From: Gnetum montanum
Lineage: Eukaryota; Streptophyta; Gnetopsida; Gnetales; Gnetaceae
NCBI GenBank assembly: GCA_015680685.1
Contig: MNCI01029622.1
Location: 848,554-912,553, forward strand
Direction of reading: 5' to 3'
Length of the DNA: 64,000 nt
In this document: positions 44,056 to 55,595 of the stretch, one piece after another
Position numbering within the stretch: position 1 is the stretch's first letter
Layout: each line of letters starts with the position of its first letter
The notes under the pieces: model-generated
The model's input: the letters and a program-made list of their open reading frames with translations, nothing else
The model's database searches: none
What the model was told of the DNA's origin: nothing
Translations under genes and position numbers: made by a program

Positions 44056-44950
44056 CACCCAGTGGCTAATAGTTGACTCAAAAAGTAGCACATTATGCAT
44101 AGAACCAACTAAGAACCTAACATGTAGTTATGTTGAAGGCATGGATAAACTTACAAAAGTTCATTGCCAACTCTCTAATGAAGATGATAATACCTATTGG
44201 GGAGAGTTGAAAATATTTAATAACTTTAAGTAGGAGCCCCTAGAAATGAAAACTCTACCAATAAGCATAGAGTATGCATGCTTAAATAATGGTAAGATGG
44301 TTATAATTAATGCCAAACTTGCTCCTGCACAAAAAGAAAAGCTGTTAAAGATGGTTAACAAATGGCCAACAACCTTTGCTTGGTCATATTCTGAGTTGAC
44401 TGGAATTGATCCAAGGATATGCTAGCATCGCATTTACACTAACTCAACCATGAAGCTAAGAAGGTAGCCACAGAGATGACTGAACCCCAAATCGAAGTAG
44501 ATCGTTAAGGAGGAAATAGAACAACCTTGCAAGGTGAGGTTCATCTATCCCATCGCAGATAGTGAGTGGGTTAGCCCACTTGTAGTTGTGGTAAAGAAAG
44601 GTGGAAAATGATAGGTTTGTATGAATTTTAGGCTATGAAATATGAAAATATTTAAAGATCATTTTCTGTTACCATTTGTAAATTAAGTGTTGAACACCAT
44701 ATCTAGCCATTGCTATTATAGCTTCTTGGATAGTTATAGTGGCTATAACCAAATCCAAATTGTGCTAGAATATTAGGCCAAGACAACATTCATGAGTCTC
44801 TAGGGAACTTTTTCATATTGTAAGATGCCATTTGGTTTGTGCAATGCCCCTGCAACATTTCAATGCTTGGTCCTTAGTATTTTCTAATAGAAAATTGGTA
44901 GTGGTGTAGAACTCTTCATGGATGACTTTTTCACTTATGGAGCTACATTT
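44056..44950 (+). pseudogene. RT of the Athila-like element, continued after element 3
   Basis: Open first as VDSKSSTLCIEPTKNLTCSY, then LLKMVNKWPTTFAWSYSELTGI (upstream of RT), VRFIYPIADSEWVSPLVVVV, FLDSYSGYNQIQIV, CKMPFGLCNAPATFQ and the catalytic region LFMDDFFTYGATFEQ (FMDD in the YxDD position). Many stops. It ends abruptly at about 44950, where sequence reads on the other strand as a Tat-like protease. Confidence 0.88.
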
Positions 44951-46060
44951 GAGCAAGACCAAGCTTGTCGATAACCATGTATGAGATGCATTGGTTACCA
45001 CCATGTCATTAACATGTACCTTATTGATCTTGCACTTCTCTACATAGATGGTGATGAACATCGATGTAGTAATAACTTCACCCTTCTTAGGGTCCACCTT
45101 GATGGCCTCATCGTGAAATGCTAGGTGTGTTGAGCTTGATTCCTATGGGGAAGGAGGTAACATCACAATGTGAATGGATTGTTCGTCCATTGGGATATCC
45201 TCCATGATAGGAATGAAGGTCAACATATCTACTAATGCTTCATGATAGGAAAAGGAAGCCATTATGAGGTTGTACAAGTTTAATGTTGTATTTTTCTATT
45301 TTAAAGCCTACTTAACTTATGCCAATTCATCAAGGAATTATTTTCTACTATCCGTTGCTTTGTTGTTAGCATTGGCTTTCACCTCCTCCATACGGCCCAA
45401 GAGATGAATCTCTCATGGAGGAGATTTGGGCTTTACTTGCCTGGTTTGCTTTGGAGCCTTAGTACTCTATTGTTGGTTGCTTGGTTGTTTTGGAGCCTTA
45501 GTGATCCATGGTTGACTACTTGTTGTGATGGCCTCTTTAGTTGGTTGGGCCATTGGGATGGAAGATAAAGGGATAGACTTAGGTGGAACTAATGCCTTCT
45601 ACTCCTAGTGTTTCTTAAGCATTTGATTGGTGAGGTGCTTGTTAGGCCTCTTGGTTTAGGGTTGCTTATAAGATAGGGTCTTGGGTGAGCAAGGGTTGAT
45701 TCATTGCCCACCACCAGACTCCCAACAAGTAGGGAGTCTGCACATTGTGATACCCTTATGACAATGAGTGGTTGTGCCATTGCTATTGCAACATGTTATG
45801 AGGCCCTAACCACAAAGGGTGTTATAGGCACCTGAGGTGGTGCTCTAATGACAAAACGGATTCTCAAACTGGTTGGTGTTAAGGGGGCCCCAGTGTTGCT
45901 AGAGGACAAACAAATAATGAATGGTTCCCCCATCAATTCTTCATTATCATCAACACTGATGGCATTGATGACATACCTTACACTACTCATGTTGAAAGGA
46001 TCCTTGTAAACCCCTGTTGATTGGTTTTGGGGGTGTACTAGGTTGGTAGCATTAAGGACT
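44951..46060 (-). pseudogene. Linker and protease of the - strand Tat-like element
   Basis: The - strand reads KKGEVITTSMFITIYVEKCK and KINKVHVNDMVVTNAS (45097 down to about 44990), matching the protease N-terminus of element 3 with the D-x-G decayed. One frame away LGLAQM ends at the joint. Upstream (45990-45796) are VRYVINAISVDDNEE and decayed linker motifs (PFIICLSS, RFVIRAPP, PFVVRAS). Heavily mutated. Confidence 0.75.
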
Positions 46061-46079
46061 AGCTCACCCTTTTGATCAT

Positions 46080-48163
46080 GTGTTGTATGTCATCCTACAA
46101 GGCCATGCAAAAGTCTATATCATGACCTTGTAGTTGATGATACTGGCAAAACTAGTCCAATTTGAAATGCTTAGGGATTGGAGGTTCATTAGGCAAAGTG
46201 ACAAAAGGATTTTTAATGAGCTTGCAATAGTAGTCATAATGCTTGTGAGAATCCTTAGAAATTTGCTTGTACTAGATACATCCAACATTAACTAGTTGGT
46301 CCAAGAGCTCTGACTGCTTGGTGGGTAATGGTGTGTACTTTGAGCAATTGAAGTTAGGCCTTGTGATAGCTGGTGCCACGTCCATCAATGATGTGGGCTG
46401 GTTGGTCACTGTAGTACTAGAGTTAGCTACCTTATTTTTGGCTAGTGCCTTGGGTAGCTTGGCTATTGGTTTGGCGTTGGCCAGCTTAGCCTTGTTGGCC
46501 ACCAGTGCAATAGTTGTAGTTGCTTGCTTGCCTTTGTCCTTATATTTCTCCTTCTTTGCATGTAGGTTTTTATAGGCCATGTAGGCTAAGGCTTTGCTAG
46601 CCTCTACCACATTTTGGATGCTCTTAATTTGAGAAAATTCTTGGTTTAGGGACTACAGGGCAAGGTAATATAGTTTCAACTTGATAAAGTCATTCACTAT
46701 GCCTTTGAAGATGGCCAATAGGTGGACTTCCATGATAGGTTTGTAGATCTCATTAAGGGATGTACTCCACTACTAAATGAATTTCTACATGGGCTCTAAG
46801 TGGCCCTGCTTTACTTGCATTAGCTGGTCCAGGGTCACCTTGGGCTTCACTTTATACTTGAAGTGTGTGATGAATTATGTGAGCAATTCCTCCAACGAAG
46901 AGATGGAGGCCCTTGGGGAGCACATAGTACCAATCTAGCACCTTTTTGGTCAGGGACATGGTGAAGACATGAATGATGATGTTTGTACATGCCTACAGTA
47001 GGAGGCATTCTAATCGAAAGGTGACCAAATGAGCATTTGGGCCTCCTTCACCATTGTATTTGGTGAACTATGGGAGTGGGACCCTAGTGGGAAGTGCCAG
47101 TGGTGGAACTACTAGATTAATAGGATCATGCTAGTAGAAATACATCACATGTATGGTTTTAGAGGAGGTGGCTTTGAGCTATTTAACCTCTTCAGTAAGG
47201 CTTTAGATTAGCTAAAACACTTGATCCAAGCTAAGTAGAGTTACAGTAGGTTGTGTGGATTGTGTTGCCCATTGTGGTTTTTGGATGGTCCATGACTTGG
47301 CTCCAAATTGTGTGACCATGTACAATGCCTATTGTGTGGGTTGTGCCATGGACATAGCACTTGGGCCCCACCATTGGTTGGTGCATTGGGCCATTGTAAA
47401 ATATGCCAACATGACAGGCGGGATGAATGATGCCTGAGTCATGTGCCATGAAGGAGGAACATGCATAGTGTGCACGTAAGGTTGTGTGGGTGTAATAGTT
47501 GGTGTTGTAGAAGGTTGGATAAACTGAATAGGTTGAACAAGATAAATAGGTTGCTAGGGCTATGAAGGGATGATAAAAGACATGAGAAAGGAAATACTAA
47601 AGGGCAGAGCAATATTCTGATTTGTCTGGTATGTTTGGTGAGTTTCCATCATAGGTGTTAACCTGGGCAACAACACTAAGCTATGGGACATCAAAGGAGC
47701 AAAAGTAGAGGTTATCTGCTAGAATGAGGCTTGGAACAAGTTGTCATGCTCAGAGATTGAGCCTCAAACTCATCCTCTTGGAGAGGATCCTCATAGTCTA
47801 TCCCTGCCTCATGGCCCATGTTGCAAATGAGATTATCTAGCATCCACTGATAATCTTCTATGAGTAGGAAGTCAAAGTCGGAAGAGAACCATTCCCTTCT
47901 GTTGCAATGGATGATCTCATAACTATGTTTGGTTTCCATTTCTTGGTGATCTAAAGGTAAACCTACCTGGAGTTTCACACAAACAAAGTTATATTGATCA
48001 TCATTGAGCACCATGACCTCTAGAGGAAAATTGCATTTCCTGAACGATTACCTCTATGATAGGATAGGACGCCCAACACTAAGAAGGTCAATCTAGATTT
48101 TTTGCTACATGGGCTAGATTACAACCATGTTCGAGGCAGAGGTTGAAGGCTATTTAGGGTTCA
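46080..48163 (-). pseudogene. gag of the - strand Tat-like element
   Basis: The start ATG corresponds to 48163. LNDDQYNFVCVKLQ matches DQYNFICMKIQ of element 3 gag. Further pieces include ASKALAYMAYKNLHAKKEKY and PTKQSELLDQL (46610-46272). An intact zinc knuckle FCQYHQLQGHDIDFCMAL lies near 46130-46080. Numerous stops; the reading frames on the + strand here are shadows. Confidence 0.78.
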
Positions 48164-48532
48164 TGGTGCAATGGGAAAGGCCAAAGGTCACTTATGCAAA
48201 GAAAGAAAGAAAAATTGCTAAGTGCTAAAATGAAAAAAAAAATGGCTAAGTGTACAATATGCAAAAAAATAACTAACTCTGAAATGCACAAAAAGTTAAC
48301 TAGTGTGAATGTGTTGGAAATGACTAACTCTGGGGCTACATTGGAGCCAACTATGCTTGCTACACTGAAGCTAGCTACACTATACTAAAGACCTAGAATT
48401 TTGGTTAAGTGTAAACACTAGTGTTGGTGAGCAAGGTTGCATGGGAATTGACAACAGGGACCAATTTGCACAAGGTGCAAAGAGCATGCAAGGCAATAAC
48501 CAAGGGATTGTCCGAAGAAGGAAATGTCAAAG

Positions 48533-48550
48533 GCTCTCGTTCTAGTGCCA
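48533..48550 (-). promoter_or_regulatory. Primer binding site of the - strand Tat-like element
   Basis: tggcactagaacgagagc on the - strand aligns with the element 3 site tggcgatagaaggagggc and lies six bases from the inferred LTR end. Confidence 0.6.
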
Positions 48551-48556
48551 GAAAAC

Positions 48557-49519
48557 TATAGCAACTGAAAATGTTGAAGGTTGGAATGGTACTCCAACAG
48601 ATCGATGATTGCATAGCCTTGACCCTGTGTTCACACAAGGGCCTACTCAGAATAGAGGTAGGGTGCCCAAAGTGGTCTTGTTAATTGAAGTGGGACTTAC
48701 TGGTGTTACGATGAAACAAGGTTTGACGTGTTACATGGTGTCTATGGTGCTTGTAGTACCCATTGAGGTGAGCATAGCCAAGGTTTCAAGCACGAAAATA
48801 AAGGTGTAAATGTGTGAATATGTTCTTGAACAATAAAAAAATTGTTAATAGAATGTCAAGATGTACAAAAAATGCGAAACATGCACAAAATTTGAGCTAC
48901 AAGGAAAATGGCAAACACCCCAAATTGGGGGAGCATAGTCAACTATAAAGAACATGTGAGGAGGTATGCAATGTACGAATAGGCATAGTAGGTAGCATAG
49001 TCATAGTCTTAGGATATCTAGCTATGAAAATTGATGTCTTCCATGAAGTCTAGGCTTGCGAGGTTGGCTACTATGGTGTCCTATGAGTTGCAATGATATA
49101 TGGTATGCAACGGTGTGTCACAATGTTGTTGTGATGTGCAACGATGTCTAGTGGTGTGCCAAAGTTCATCAAGATGTTGAGGGTGCTTGGGTGTAAGAGT
49201 GCCAATGCCAAAATGGCAACTACTAAATGAAGATGCCAACTCATAAAATGTGAAGCATAGGAGTATTTATAAGCCTAGGGTTAGTGTGAATCATAGATCG
49301 AGCACCACGTGGCAAAGGGGTAGTTGGGACTATGCTAGACCCAACTACACTCCGATTGAAGTAAGATGATATTTTGTTGGTGTGCTCTAATGGACCTTGT
49401 GAGATTGCCAGACTATGACTACGCTACCAAGACTGCATGTGTGATTGTTAAACAAATTTCAAGGTACCTAAAAACAATGCAAAATAGTACAATTTTGGAG
49501 ACTATGCTTCAGGGCTATG
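48557..49519 (-). repeat. 5' LTR of the - strand Tat-like element (U5, R and part of U3)
   Basis: The LTR end region (ccattccaa ... cagttgctata) parallels the cattccag ... ggtaca end of the other Tat LTRs. TATAAATA on the - strand is at 49271-49264, and ccacgtgg at about 49307-49314 is a G-box as in LTRs A and B. U3 is broken at 49519/49520 by element II and resumes at 63692. Confidence 0.7.
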
Positions 49520-49871
49520 TGATGAGTGGCAAGGTACCCCTACACTCAACCATACGAATACAAGCATTCAAGCATGATCCGGTCGAACTCCGTGGACAAG
49601 CTAGTTGTGGTATCTAGATTGTTACAAGTTGATCACAGTTCACTGTCTTCCCACCTGGACTAGTATTTGCTTTGTCACGTATGGTTTAGTCTATAGTGAG
49701 GCATATGATGTGATCCTAAACTAATGCTACTCCAAGAGACAATGGAAAATAATTTTGATTAAACTAATAAGCAATAGGAAATGAATTCTAAGCTAGCCTA
49801 AGTGCGATGATCATCCGTTCCTTAATCATTCGTACACATCTTGGACCTCATGCATGACTACTACTAGGATT
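49520..49871 (-). repeat. 3' LTR of element II, first part (+ strand left half)
   Basis: Begins tgatgagtggcaaggtaccc. From gaggcatatgatgtgatcct it matches the right LTR of element II (62957 on) rather than element I. It ends at the N at 49872 in ...ctactaggatt; the continuation (accaagtg...) is at 58558. Confidence 0.82.
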
Positions 49872-49872
49872 N

Positions 49873-50703
49873 ATTCTAATTCTAACGCTACTCCTGATGG
49901 TAGTGGAAAATAATGTTAACTAATCTAAGCTAAGAGGAAAAGGGTAAGAAAATCTAATCTAGCCTAAGTGCGACGAGCAACCAGTTCCTTGATCAATCGT
50001 ACAGATCTTGGACTTCGTGCACGACTGCCATTGGGACTACCAAGCATAGGCCTAGGTACGCCACTGGGATTACCAAGCGCAGACCCCAAATACGCCACTG
50101 GGTTACCAAGCGTAGATCCCCCTAGCTACACCACTGGGCTACCAAGCAGTCACACTTAAATGCTCATAACCAAGTCGTACTCATTTCGCTTCTAGGAGTT
50201 TAAGGGTGAGAGACTAATCACGATGAGCAACCGATTCCTTAACTAGCTGTACACACCCGTAGATGCTCATAGTTAAGTCGTACTCACACTGCGCTATGAA
50301 AGCAATAAATAACATTAAATAAATAACAAATAAATAAACTAAGTGAATGCTGCAATGATGAAGTAATCTCGATCTTTATTGCCAGTCATGTGCGTGTCCA
50401 AGTACGGCACACTTGAATAAAGGCACCGTACAATTACATTCACCACACTGCCGGCAGACACGGGAAAAAATCTAACTCTGGAGGGATCAAACTGCCAGAG
50501 CTTCGCTACTCTAAAACTGGGATCCCCAAACAAGGGAGAGCCGCCTCTTATTTATAGGCATGGCAGCGGACTGCAATATCGCGTACGCGATATCGTAGGG
50601 AAGGACGCGATATCGTGTACACGATATCGCTGGGGATGCAATATCATGTCGGCTGTGATATCGCGTATGCGATATCGCGGCCTATGCGAACCACGTCTCG
50701 TCA
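49873..50703 (-). repeat. 3' LTR of element I (incomplete at the N)
   Basis: Matches 57727-58557 of the 5' LTR. On the - strand it starts TGACGAGACG, with three palindromic blocks (50580-50680) and TATAAATA at 50556-50549. The stretch with repeated 'ccactgggattaccaagc' words (50030-50160) lies in the transcribed part. Confidence 0.88.
50575..50680. promoter_or_regulatory. Palindromic block upstream of the element I TATA box (3' LTR)
   Basis: Three copies of an inverted repeat of the form cgatatcgcgtacgcgatat, each symmetrical about its centre (gtac, tgtaca, gtatgc variants), directly upstream of TATAAATA on the - strand. The 5' LTR has the same block at 58429-58535. Confidence 0.75.
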
Positions 50704-50714
50704 TACCCCCACGA
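50704..50714 (-). promoter_or_regulatory. Polypurine tract of element I
   Basis: On the - strand tcgtgggggta lies directly before the LTR start TGACGAGACG. Element II has gttgtgggggta at 59092-59082. Confidence 0.8.
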
Positions 50715-50874
50715 CTGAATAAAAACTCGTCCTCAAGTTACAAGGAGAAAAAGCTTCAGTGATTACACAGTCGATAGGTATGGGATTATTAACTAGAAAA
50801 AGAAATGGACTAATGTCACAGTGTGGGAAGACACAACACAGAGAAAAAATGCTACAACTACAAAAATGTGGAAC

Positions 50875-53661
50875 TCATGTAGTTCCAGGTGGCGGTGGCT
50901 CCTCCATGGGTGCTTTTCCTTCGTCACATGCTCCAAGCTTTGAAGGTTGATGATGCTGAAGAAGAGCCTGGAGCTTCTCCTCTTCGGTCTGAGGGTCTTG
51001 TGCCGTCCATGCTAATGCTCCGATGTTTGATGGAGTCGGCACTTTCCACGGACAGGGTAGTTGCAGGAACATCTGATTAGCTTTGACGTACCATGCCACG
51101 AACACTCATTATTCCTCTTCGTAGGCTCTAGCTTTGTCTTTGTATTCATGAAGTTCTGTTAGCCATCGAGCTAAGTCGGTTACCACATCTTTCTGTCCTT
51201 GGTAGCTTTCTTTTACCACCACGAGTTCAGAATTTGCAACATCTAATTTTTCAGCCAACTTCTTCCGTTCTGCAAATTCTGCTTCATATTTGATGTGGGT
51301 GGAAGCTACCTACTGCTCGAGCTTTGACCTTGGGCATCCTGGTATTAACATGGCAAGGTTGGCATATCGAAGGTTTTCCAACTCCATGTATTTAGTTAAG
51401 TCTTGGATCTGCAAGTCCCGGTTCTTAATTTCTACCTAGTGGGCATAGGCATAAGTGTCCAATATGGCCCCCCAATCAGTGTGCTGGGCACTGATGCTGT
51501 TGATTTAAGCTTTGGCCATATGGATCTCCTTCTCCAGGCTCTGTTTATACATCCCCACCTAATCACGGAAGTGCTCCTTTAGCTTCTCATGTCGTTTAGC
51601 CTCATTCTTCCATGCACTAATCTCAATGGCTGATTTCTGTCGAATAGCACGTACCTCCTCCATTGAGAGGGGTCGATTTTCTTTGGCTAAATGGATTACA
51701 TCTTGGTTGACTCGAATGAATTGTACTCACAGCCGATGAAAGTGCTCATCGAGAACATTCTTTTTCTTCTCCACAGAAGTCAACCGAAGGTTATCTGCAA
51801 CCAACTACTTATTCTCTTCTTGCAAGGCCTTAAGTGCCTTAATACGTGCATGAGTTTGCGCCTTTGCTGCGGAGGCATCACAAGTGGTCGTCTCCTTTTC
51901 TTTTGCCACCTTCTTATTTTTTGCAATTAGTTTGGTTAGTTGCTCAGTTTTAAAATTGTCTAACTGGTCTGCGGGAACCAATCGCAAGGGATCCCACTGT
52001 GCTGCTTGTAAGGCGATGAGCTACTCTTGTAGTTTTTGCACTTCAGCTTCAGCATGCTCTGCCCTTACTTCGGATATGACTAGCTTCCCCTTTGTGGAAA
52101 TGAGGTCTGACTAAATTATCGTTACATCCTAGGGGATGTCAAACAGGGACGTTAAAACTTGTCCTGTTTGAAGCAATCTATCCAATACATCCTCATGTTC
52201 TGCAGGAGTCATTGAGGTTCTGGCAATAGTTTGAGCATCCTGTGCTCCTGAAAGATCTACCAGTGGAACAACAGGTACATTAAAAGACTCTTTGATGTGG
52301 TCAGCGACCACTTCAGCTGCTCCCGTGGCATCCTAGTGTTGCATGACCACCACAGTGGCCCCTTCACCAGTCTCTAATTTCACTTGAAAAGATGCCATGT
52401 TCCCAGAGATCTGTTGTGACCATCTGCTTTCCCCTCCTCCTGTTTGCATTGACGACTCACCCCTTGTGTGATCTACTGAAATCATAGGCTAGCTGGCATC
52501 ATCGATGACATGGAAGAGATTGGCGTCATCATGACTTCCCCAACTGACCGTCTCAACAATGGCCCTCAGATGGCTCATCGATGGTCTATAGTCTTGCGAC
52601 GGTGGCTGATCCTGGCCTGTGCTAGGTCCTGCTTCTTGTTGTTGGCTGGGGCCTATGGCTGGGGGTTGACTGGGTCCTGAAAGTTGAGTTGCAGGGGGTC
52701 CAGTCATTTGTTCTTCATCTTCTTCATCTGGTCCTAGCTCTTCGCCAGTGCTCTTTCTTGGAGCTGGCACCTTTAACAATTCAGCGTAAGAAGCATTTTG
52801 GGCTTTTCGGAGGACATCATTTGTATATCCCCAAATACCTGCCCGTCGGCACAGTTTTTTGATAAGGAAGGGAAAAGGGAGTGCCATTTTCCCTGTCTTC
52901 CGTTCTTCGAATCACCTTAGGATCTCCGTTAAATATAGATGGGGAAGGTTAGCGTTAACCTTTCCCATCAACACTGCACATCCTCTTGCCGCGTACATGG
53001 ATATTCTTTTTAAACCTTTTGTAGGGAAGAGGTGATAAGTTCCGATTTTAAAATAAACTTTCTCTTCCATGGTCAGCTCACCAAAAGTTTTATCTCTGCC
53101 ATAAGCCTTCTCTAGCCAATCCTTTCACACATCAGGGTCTGATCTGGTGGATAACCGAGCAACATGGGGGCCTAAATTCGGAAGGTTTAACACTTCCGAA
53201 ATTGCCTATGTAGAAAAATCTACTGTCACACCATCAATGTTGACTGTGGTGCCTTGTTCCTTATTGTGCCAGAGTAGGTATGTTTCTCCTAAGTACCAGG
53301 CACCTTGTTCAGAGAGGATAGGCCATAAGGGAGATCCTTTAAGGTGATCCCTAACAGCCTCAAGAGCGAACTCTGCAAAAGATTCGAAGTTGAGTTCCAC
53401 AATCACCGAAGCGATTGTGGACTTCGTGTGGATAGCCTGAACACATTCTAGGGGCAACGTGAGTTGTTGTCCTAGTTCAGGCGCAGCAGCTCCTCCTTCC
53501 GCCTACCCGGATCGTCTGGTAGGAGGTCCTTCTTGATGGATACTGAATGAGTGTACCTCCTGTTCGTTATGTTATCTGGTAGGGCCTTGCCTTAGACCTC
53601 TCCTAGGTTGTTTCGCTCCACCTCGAGTCGGACTCTTCTGCTGGGAGCGTTTCGGGGCCAT
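50875..53661 (-). pseudogene. Second ORF of element I: mobile-domain-like and coiled-coil protein
   Basis: One uninterrupted frame of about 929 codons, broken only by stop codons, never by a frameshift. Start MAPKRSQQKSPTRGGAKQPR (53661). The N-terminal half has PLWPILSEQGAWYLGETYLL, GTTVNIDGVTVDFST and ISEVLNLPNLGPH, the pattern of plant retroelement 'transposon protein' domains. The middle is rich in P, Q and E (GPSQPPAIGPSQQQEAGPST). The C-terminal half is coiled coil (EQLTKLIAKNKKVAKEKE). The terminal P..GTT-TGA matches P..GTP-TGA in element II. It lies between gag and 3' LTR, the env-like position of Athila elements, but I see no signal or membrane segment. Its architecture resembles the Tat antisense protein. 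Confidence 0.75.
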
Positions 53662-53735
53662 TTGCAATCACACGGGCCAACATTAGTAAGGTTGTTTAGG
53701 AAATCAAGTTATACCTTACTACTTGCCTCAATTGA
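53662..53735 (-). other. Candidate intron directly before the second ORF
   Basis: On the - strand a donor-like gtaag/gtataa (about 53735) is followed by a branch-like ttactaat and ends just before ATGGCCCC. Element II (59760-59683) has the same pattern with ttactaac and a proper acceptor ttgtgtgattatag before its ATG; in element I the acceptor reads ttgcaa. Confidence 0.5.
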
Positions 53736-54128
53736 AGATCTTATGTTATTGTGTGATCGTGCCCAAAAATTATAATGATGGGTCCTATAACTTAGGTGGA
53801 TTTTCATTTTAATATCCCGGTATACTTAAGGGCGTATGATTTTTGGCACAATGTGTCTAAGTGTTAGTATTAATTATCCTAATTAATGTCCTTTGGGTGA
53901 TGAAAAATTGCAAAAAGGTTAGGCACTTTTCGGCGAGTGTCTCTCCCCCATGACTAAACTGAACACTCTGGGTTCAAGCAGGTTCAAACGGAATTAAAAT
54001 TGGAGTACCAGTGCGCAAGATATGGATGCAAAAACAAGGGTCACGCAAGCACAAGTCACAGAGAAAAAATTCAAAAATTCCCCCCGCGTAAATGGCCAAA
54101 TGAAGCTAAGTGTTGCGGCGGGGGTTCC

Positions 54129-54220
54129 TATTTATAGGAAAATGGGACATGATATCGCGTATGGTACATCACGTACGCGATATCGCTTACATGATATCTC
54201 GTCCAAACTGTAGTGAGACA
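54129..54220 (-). promoter_or_regulatory. Internal promoter of element I upstream of the second ORF
   Basis: On the - strand two blocks related to the LTR palindrome (aagcgatatcgcgtacgtga, atacgcgatatcatg, 54210-54150) are followed by cctataaatagg (TATA 54136-54129). This is the LTR promoter layout repeated inside the element, about 470 bp before the ORF start at 53661. Confidence 0.65.
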
Positions 54221-55595
54221 CCTGAAAAAGACCAAATTTTTAATGATTTTTCTTGAAATTAATGTGTAAAATGAGGACATTAACAAGAATTAATGGATTC
54301 AAAGGTAATTATGTGAATTCGAGAGGCACTTTGAATGATAAGGATGTGAATTCAACAATTAAAAACTTTGGTGGTTATGAAGAAAAGGGAATGTAATGGT
54401 ACATTGGAATGTTAAAATTTTGAGGGTTAATAAATGGGAAAGAAAATTATGAAAAACTAAGCTGAGGGTAAGAAATTGTGTGTTTAAGCAAGAGAATTAA
54501 TGAAGATTACAACAAAATTACATAAGTGGATCCTCCCCAAAGCAGGTTTCAACCTATTATGCCCTTGTGTAATCACACTTAAACTGTCCGTGGGTACTAG
54601 AAGGGTTAAATGTAATCTGCACTAACTCCACAAAACACACACATGTAAATATCACCGGAATGAGATGAAAATTTTATGTTACATGGGACACGAGCTACAA
54701 TTACATGAACAGTGAGATGAGATGAAGTAGAGAAAGGGATCGTAGAGATCGGGACATGAGGTAACTGTCACAGGGCACAATGAATCCTGCGTGTAAAGCA
54801 TGATTAACGTGTCATTAACCTGTCATTCCAAGATCAAGACCAAGTCCATTCCTCTAAACAGTGACATCGCATTGTTTCATCCCATGATGAACGACTGTGA
54901 GAGTACCATAACAACAAGGCGTACGATCACTTGGCGTTTAGTACAAGGGAGGACTGATTTTTTTGTTTTCTGGCACTTCTTTTTCTTTTTTATTTTCTTC
55001 TCTCTCTTTTTCACTTTACTGAATCTAGAGAAGCCACCAACCATCAGGCATGGGTGCATGTCTTTCTAGTGGGACCCCCTAGAACAACTTTTGATGTTCA
55101 AGTGCCCTTTTGATTACTCTTACTCCCATTTTTCTTTAGATCTATAAGGATCTTAATATAACCAAGTTGCATGATAACACCCATAGATGTCACCAAAGAG
55201 AATCCACAAGTCCCCTTGATGTGACACCCTAATCATTCCCTCTTGGTCCATCCTTCTTCATTCTGGGTACAATGAACACAAAATTAATTTTAAGTTTAGA
55301 AATTTCAAGAATATCACTGTACCCTTGAACAAAACCTCTTATTTATAGAGTGGATGAGTGGATGTAATGGGCTCACTGTTTGAAATAATTGATCACTCAT
55401 GACTTAATAACATAAAACACATCTCAACCAATGATCCACATGAGTGTTTTATTCGTAGATGAGATTACTTACACAAACATGAAAATACAAACACACAGAA
55501 AGGATAAAAAGATAAAAAGACAAAAACAAAAAGTTGAAAAATGAGAAACTGAAAAACAAAAAAGCTGAAAAATTGAAGAAAATGAAAAATATTTA
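54221..55595 (-). other. Non-coding interior of element I
   Basis: AT-rich with no convincing ORF. Matches 59900-60960 of element II and, weakly, 20311-20760. Contains a conserved gggtcctccccaaagcagg-like segment near 54530. Function not apparent. Confidence 0.6.

Larger units (their letters stand above)
20849..44950 (+). mobile_element. Athila-like gypsy element, decayed and split by element 3
   Basis: LTR, PBS, gag and protease lie at 20849-24903; RT continues at 44056-44950 after the element 3 insertion (24904-44050 plus the duplicated gaggg). RT stops abruptly near 44950 at the junction with a - strand Tat-like element, so RNase H, integrase and 3' LTR are missing. Its gag is of the same family as the gag of elements I and II, so it represents the autonomous relative of those pol-less elements. 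Confidence 0.85.
44945..49519 (-). mobile_element. Older Tat-like element on the - strand: protease, linker, gag, PBS, LTR
   Basis: Read leftwards: LTR (49519-48557, continuing at 63692-64000 across inserted elements), PBS 48550-48533, leader, gag 48163-~46080, linker and protease to about 44945. Domain order and motifs match element 3, but the sequence is much more diverged and full of stops. It is truncated after protease at the joint with the Athila-like RT. Confidence 0.8.

Noticed and set aside
46318-46575. 85-residue hydrophobic + strand ORF
   Set aside because: Shadow of the reverse-strand gag; its hydrophobic look comes from complementing lysine/alanine codons.
49968-50159. ORF with repeated LGLPSADP
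   Set aside because: Comes from repeated 'ccactggg..taccaagc' words in the element I LTR.
53206-53457. Independent small gene on the - strand
   Set aside because: Same frame as the ORFs at 52887, 52311, 51987 and 51105; all are parts of one stop-broken frame.
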